From: Clostridiales bacterium
Lineage (GTDB): Bacteria > Bacillota > Clostridia > TANB77 > CAG-508
Length of the DNA: 64,000 bases
NCBI GenBank assembly: GCA_003534295.1
Contig: DPDV01000008.1
Location: 1 to 64,000 of the forward strand
Direction: 5' to 3'
In this document: piece after piece, positions 61,783 to 64,000 of the stretch
How the letters are laid out: each line of letters begins with the position of its first letter
Numbering within the stretch: position 1 is the first letter of the stretch
The notes under the pieces: model-generated
What the model was told of the DNA's origin: nothing
Database searches by the model: none
The model's input: the letters and a program-made list of their open reading frames with translations, nothing else
Position numbers and translations under genes: made by a program

Positions 61783-64000
61783 TTAATCTTCTTTTACACT
61801 TATATTCGCTTCCCCAACGATGTCTTGTAATTCTTTTAATATTGCAGTTGTCAAATATATTCCTCCTGCAAATTTTTTTTCTTCTCCATTTATTATTTGT
61901 ATTTGAATATTGTTTTTATCTCCTGAAAAGAATTTTATTGCTCCTTTTAATTGATTTCTATGCTTTTCGTCTAAATTTGTTATTGTTATTGATAAAATTT
62001 TCTTCTTCTGCACAGCAAACTCTTTTATATCTCTTGCTACTATTTTAGTATCCTCATCTTCTCTTACACTTAGTCTACCTTCCACCAAAATAATATTATC
62101 TTCCACAAGAATATTTGAACAATTTTGATAACAATTTTCAAATATTATTACTTCTGTTGTTCCATACATATCTTCAACAGTTACAAATGCCATAAGCTTA
62201 TTTGTTTTAGTATATTTCTTTTTCACACTTGTTATTATTCCTGCATATTTTACCATTTGATTGTCTTCATATTTTGCCATTCCAGTTTCTTCTATGTCTT
62301 CTTTTATTTTTTTAATTTGATATGTATTTATAGTTGTTTGCATTTCTAGTTGATTTTTTATTTTTTCTAATGGGTGCCCAGATATATATATTCCCAACAT
62401 TTCTTTTTCCATAAACAGCATTTCCTTTTCACTATACTCTGGAAAAACTGTATAATTATACTTAATTTCATTTATTTTTTCGTCTTCTGTTTCTGTTAAA
62501 TCAAACATACTTACTTGTCCGTCAAAACTTTTTTTGTTGCTATTTGAAATAGTATCTATTATTGTTTCATAAGAGGCTATTAATGTACTTCTTGTTTGTT
62601 CAAAGCAATCAAATGCCCCTGATTTTATCAGACTTTCTACACATTTTTTATTTACAGATAAATCTTTTATCCTTTCGCAAAAATCAGCAAAGTTTTTAAA
62701 TTCTCCATTACTAGTTCTTTCTTTTACTATTTCATCTACCGCCGATGTTCCAACATTTTTTATACTTCCCAGTCCAAAACGTATTCCTTCATTATCTACT
62801 GTAAACTTGGTATAACTTCTGTTTATGTCTGGTTTTAATATTGATATATTCAGTCTTCTGCATTCCTCTATATAATCTGGTATTTTATCTAAATTTCCTA
62901 AGAAGCTGTTTAATGTTGCTGCCATAAATTCTGCTGGATAATATGCTTTTAAATATGCTGTCCTATACGATACTACTGCATATGCTGCCGCATGAGATTT
63001 ATTAAATGCGTATTTTGCAAATTCAGCCATTTCGTCAAATATTCTATTTGCCGACTCTGCATCAATTCCATTTCTTACACATCCTGGTACTACTATGTTC
63101 CCATCTTCATCTAGTTGACCATTTATAAATATTTCTCTTTCCCTTGCCATTACATCTAATTTTTTCTTTCCCATGGCACGTCTTACTAAATCAGCTCTTC
63201 CTAAAGAATAACCAGCTAAATCTCTTACTATTTGCATAACTTGTTCCTGATATACCATACAACCATATGTAACCTTTAGTATTGGCTTTAATGCAGGATG
63301 AGTATATACTGCATGTTCTGGGTCTTTTTTATTTGCTATATATCTTGGTATTTGATCCATCGGCCCTGGTCTATATAATGAAACCCCAGCTATTATATCT
63401 TCTAAACAGTCTGGTTTTAATTCCTTCATAAAGTTTGTCATACCTTGGCTTTCAAATTGAAAAATTCCAACAGAATTTCCATCTTGCCATAGTTTATAAA
63501 CTTTTGGATCATTCATGTCATTATCAAACTCAACTTGAACCCCTTTATTTGCCTTTACTAAATCAATAGTATCTTGAATAACAGTTAACGTACGAAGCCC
63601 CAAAAAGTCCATTTTCAAAAGACCTAGCTCTTCTAATGTTGTCATTATATATTGTGTAGATATTGTATTATCTCTCATATATAAAGGAACATAAGTTACT
63701 ACTGGTTCTTTAGTTATTACTATGCCACATGCGTGAGTAGAAGCCTGCCTTGGCATTCCTTCCAATGCCATAGCAATTTCCAACAATTTTTTTACTGTTT
63801 CATCATTTTCATATAATTCCTTTAACTCTCTATTTTGCTCTAGCGCTTTTTTTATTGTAATGTGCAATTCATTAGGTATCATTTTTGCTAATTTATCTGT
63901 ATCTGCATATGAAATGTCCAAAGCCCTTCCAACATCACGAATTACCATTCTAGCTGACATTGTTCCAAAAGTTATTATTTGGGATACATTTTCTTTTCCA
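61783..64000 (-). CDS. dnaE: DNA polymerase III alpha subunit DnaE, C-terminal part (runs off the right edge)
   Basis: About 739 residues are visible, reading in frame to the right edge; an internal Met at 63960 is not the start, because the frame upstream continues with QIITFGT, a DnaE motif. The N-terminal PHP domain and catalytic Asp residues are outside. Visible: the tail of the palm/fingers (GVSLYRPGPMDQIPRYI, CMVYQEQVMQIVRDLAGYS, DLVRRAMGKKK, AFNKSHAAAYAVVSYRTAYL), the helix-hairpin-helix region, and the OB fold (YAGIITSVKKKYTKTNKLMA). DnaE1 type, the short-tailed Firmicute form. Full-length status cannot be judged. Confidence 0.96.
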   Translation of the reverse strand, partial: GKENVSQIITFGTMSARMVIRDVGRALDISYADTDKLAKMIPNELHITIKKALEQNRELKELYENDETVKKLLEIAMALEGMPRQASTHACGIVITKEPVVTYVPLYMRDNTISTQYIMTTLEELGLLKMDFLGLRTLTVIQDTIDLVKANKGVQVEFDNDMNDPKVYKLWQDGNSVGIFQFESQGMTNFMKELKPDCLEDIIAGVSLYRPGPMDQIPRYIANKKDPEHAVYTHPALKPILKVTYGCMVYQEQVMQIVRDLAGYSLGRADLVRRAMGKKKLDVMAREREIFINGQLDEDGNIVVPGCVRNGIDAESANRIFDEMAEFAKYAFNKSHAAAYAVVSYRTAYLKAYYPAEFMAATLNSFLGNLDKIPDYIEECRRLNISILKPDINRSYTKFTVDNEGIRFGLGSIKNVGTSAVDEIVKERTSNGEFKNFADFCERIKDLSVNKKCVESLIKSGAFDCFEQTRSTLIASYETIIDTISNSNKKSFDGQVSMFDLTETEDEKINEIKYNYTVFPEYSEKEMLFMEKEMLGIYISGHPLEKIKNQLEMQTTINTYQIKKIKEDIEETGMAKYEDNQMVKYAGIITSVKKKYTKTNKLMAFVTVEDMYGTTEVIIFENCYQNCSNILVEDNIILVEGRLSVREDEDTKIVARDIKEFAVQKKKILSITITNLDEKHRNQLKGAIKFFSGDKNNIQIQIINGEEKKFAGGIYLTTAILKELQDIVGEANISVKED

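Overview
The window is a low-GC (roughly 27-30%) Firmicute chromosome segment. It most likely comes from a spore-forming, anaerobic, Clostridia-like bacterium. The evidence is a spore germination protease (gpr), strong AGGAGG-type ribosome binding sites, the Gram-positive order rimP-nusA-ylxR-ylxQ-infB-rbfA-nrnA-truB, a whiA/yvcK/murB cell-envelope set, a sortase locus, and a GGGtGRT-protein/NifU-like pair. Nearly all chromosomal genes lie on the minus strand. Species cannot be named from the sequence alone.

Layout, left to right. 1-2.8 kb: a surface locus with a DUF11-repeat protein (cut by the window edge), a sortase, and a membrane protein with an LPFTY-like C-terminal signal. 2.9-12.9 kb: an unknown protein, an acyl-CoA synthetase, gpr, holA, ruvC, a glycogen debranching enzyme, yvcK and murB. 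13-23.8 kb: a stand-alone E2-like acyltransferase on the plus strand, then ftsH, a DUF1189 protein, cysS, a class A penicillin-binding protein, a frameshifted short dprA, folD, a tiny membrane protein and ylmH. 23.9-33.7 kb: tRNA-Gln(CTG) with a 9.7-kb integrated mobilizable element bounded by 76-bp perfect direct repeats. 33.7-42.4 kb: enolase, an 890-bp gap holding two strong candidates for structured non-coding RNAs, the GGGtGRT/NifU-like pair, and the glycolytic cluster gap-pgk-tpiA-gpmI. 42.5-49.5 kb: a kinase-fold protein, a guanylate-kinase-like protein, hemW, whiA, prmC, 6S RNA, truB, nrnA and rbfA. 49.5-64 kb: infB-ylxQ-ylxR-nusA-rimP, rlmB, two paralogous membrane-anchored proteins flanking an HD-domain protein, lepA, and the C-terminal part of dnaE.

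The mobile element is the main accessory region. Its integrase, a helix-turn-helix gene and a MobV-type relaxase all carry stops or frameshifts. Its cargo on the opposite strand is intact: a DUF6076-like zinc-finger protein, a nucleoside phosphorylase, and a complete leucyl-tRNA synthetase behind a consensus promoter and a small upstream ORF. The leuS block is clearly richer in G+C than its surroundings. An extra synthetase on a mobile element suggests target-substitution resistance to a LeuRS inhibitor, but this is inference.

The most novel signal is the gap between enolase and the GGGtGRT gene. It holds two consecutive plus-strand units. Each has a -35/-10 promoter sharing the same 13-nt box, a chain of long stems, and an intrinsic terminator, with no convincing protein. 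I could not assign either to a known RNA family. A 70-nt dispersed palindromic repeat occurs three times at full length plus two fragments in intergenic spaces.
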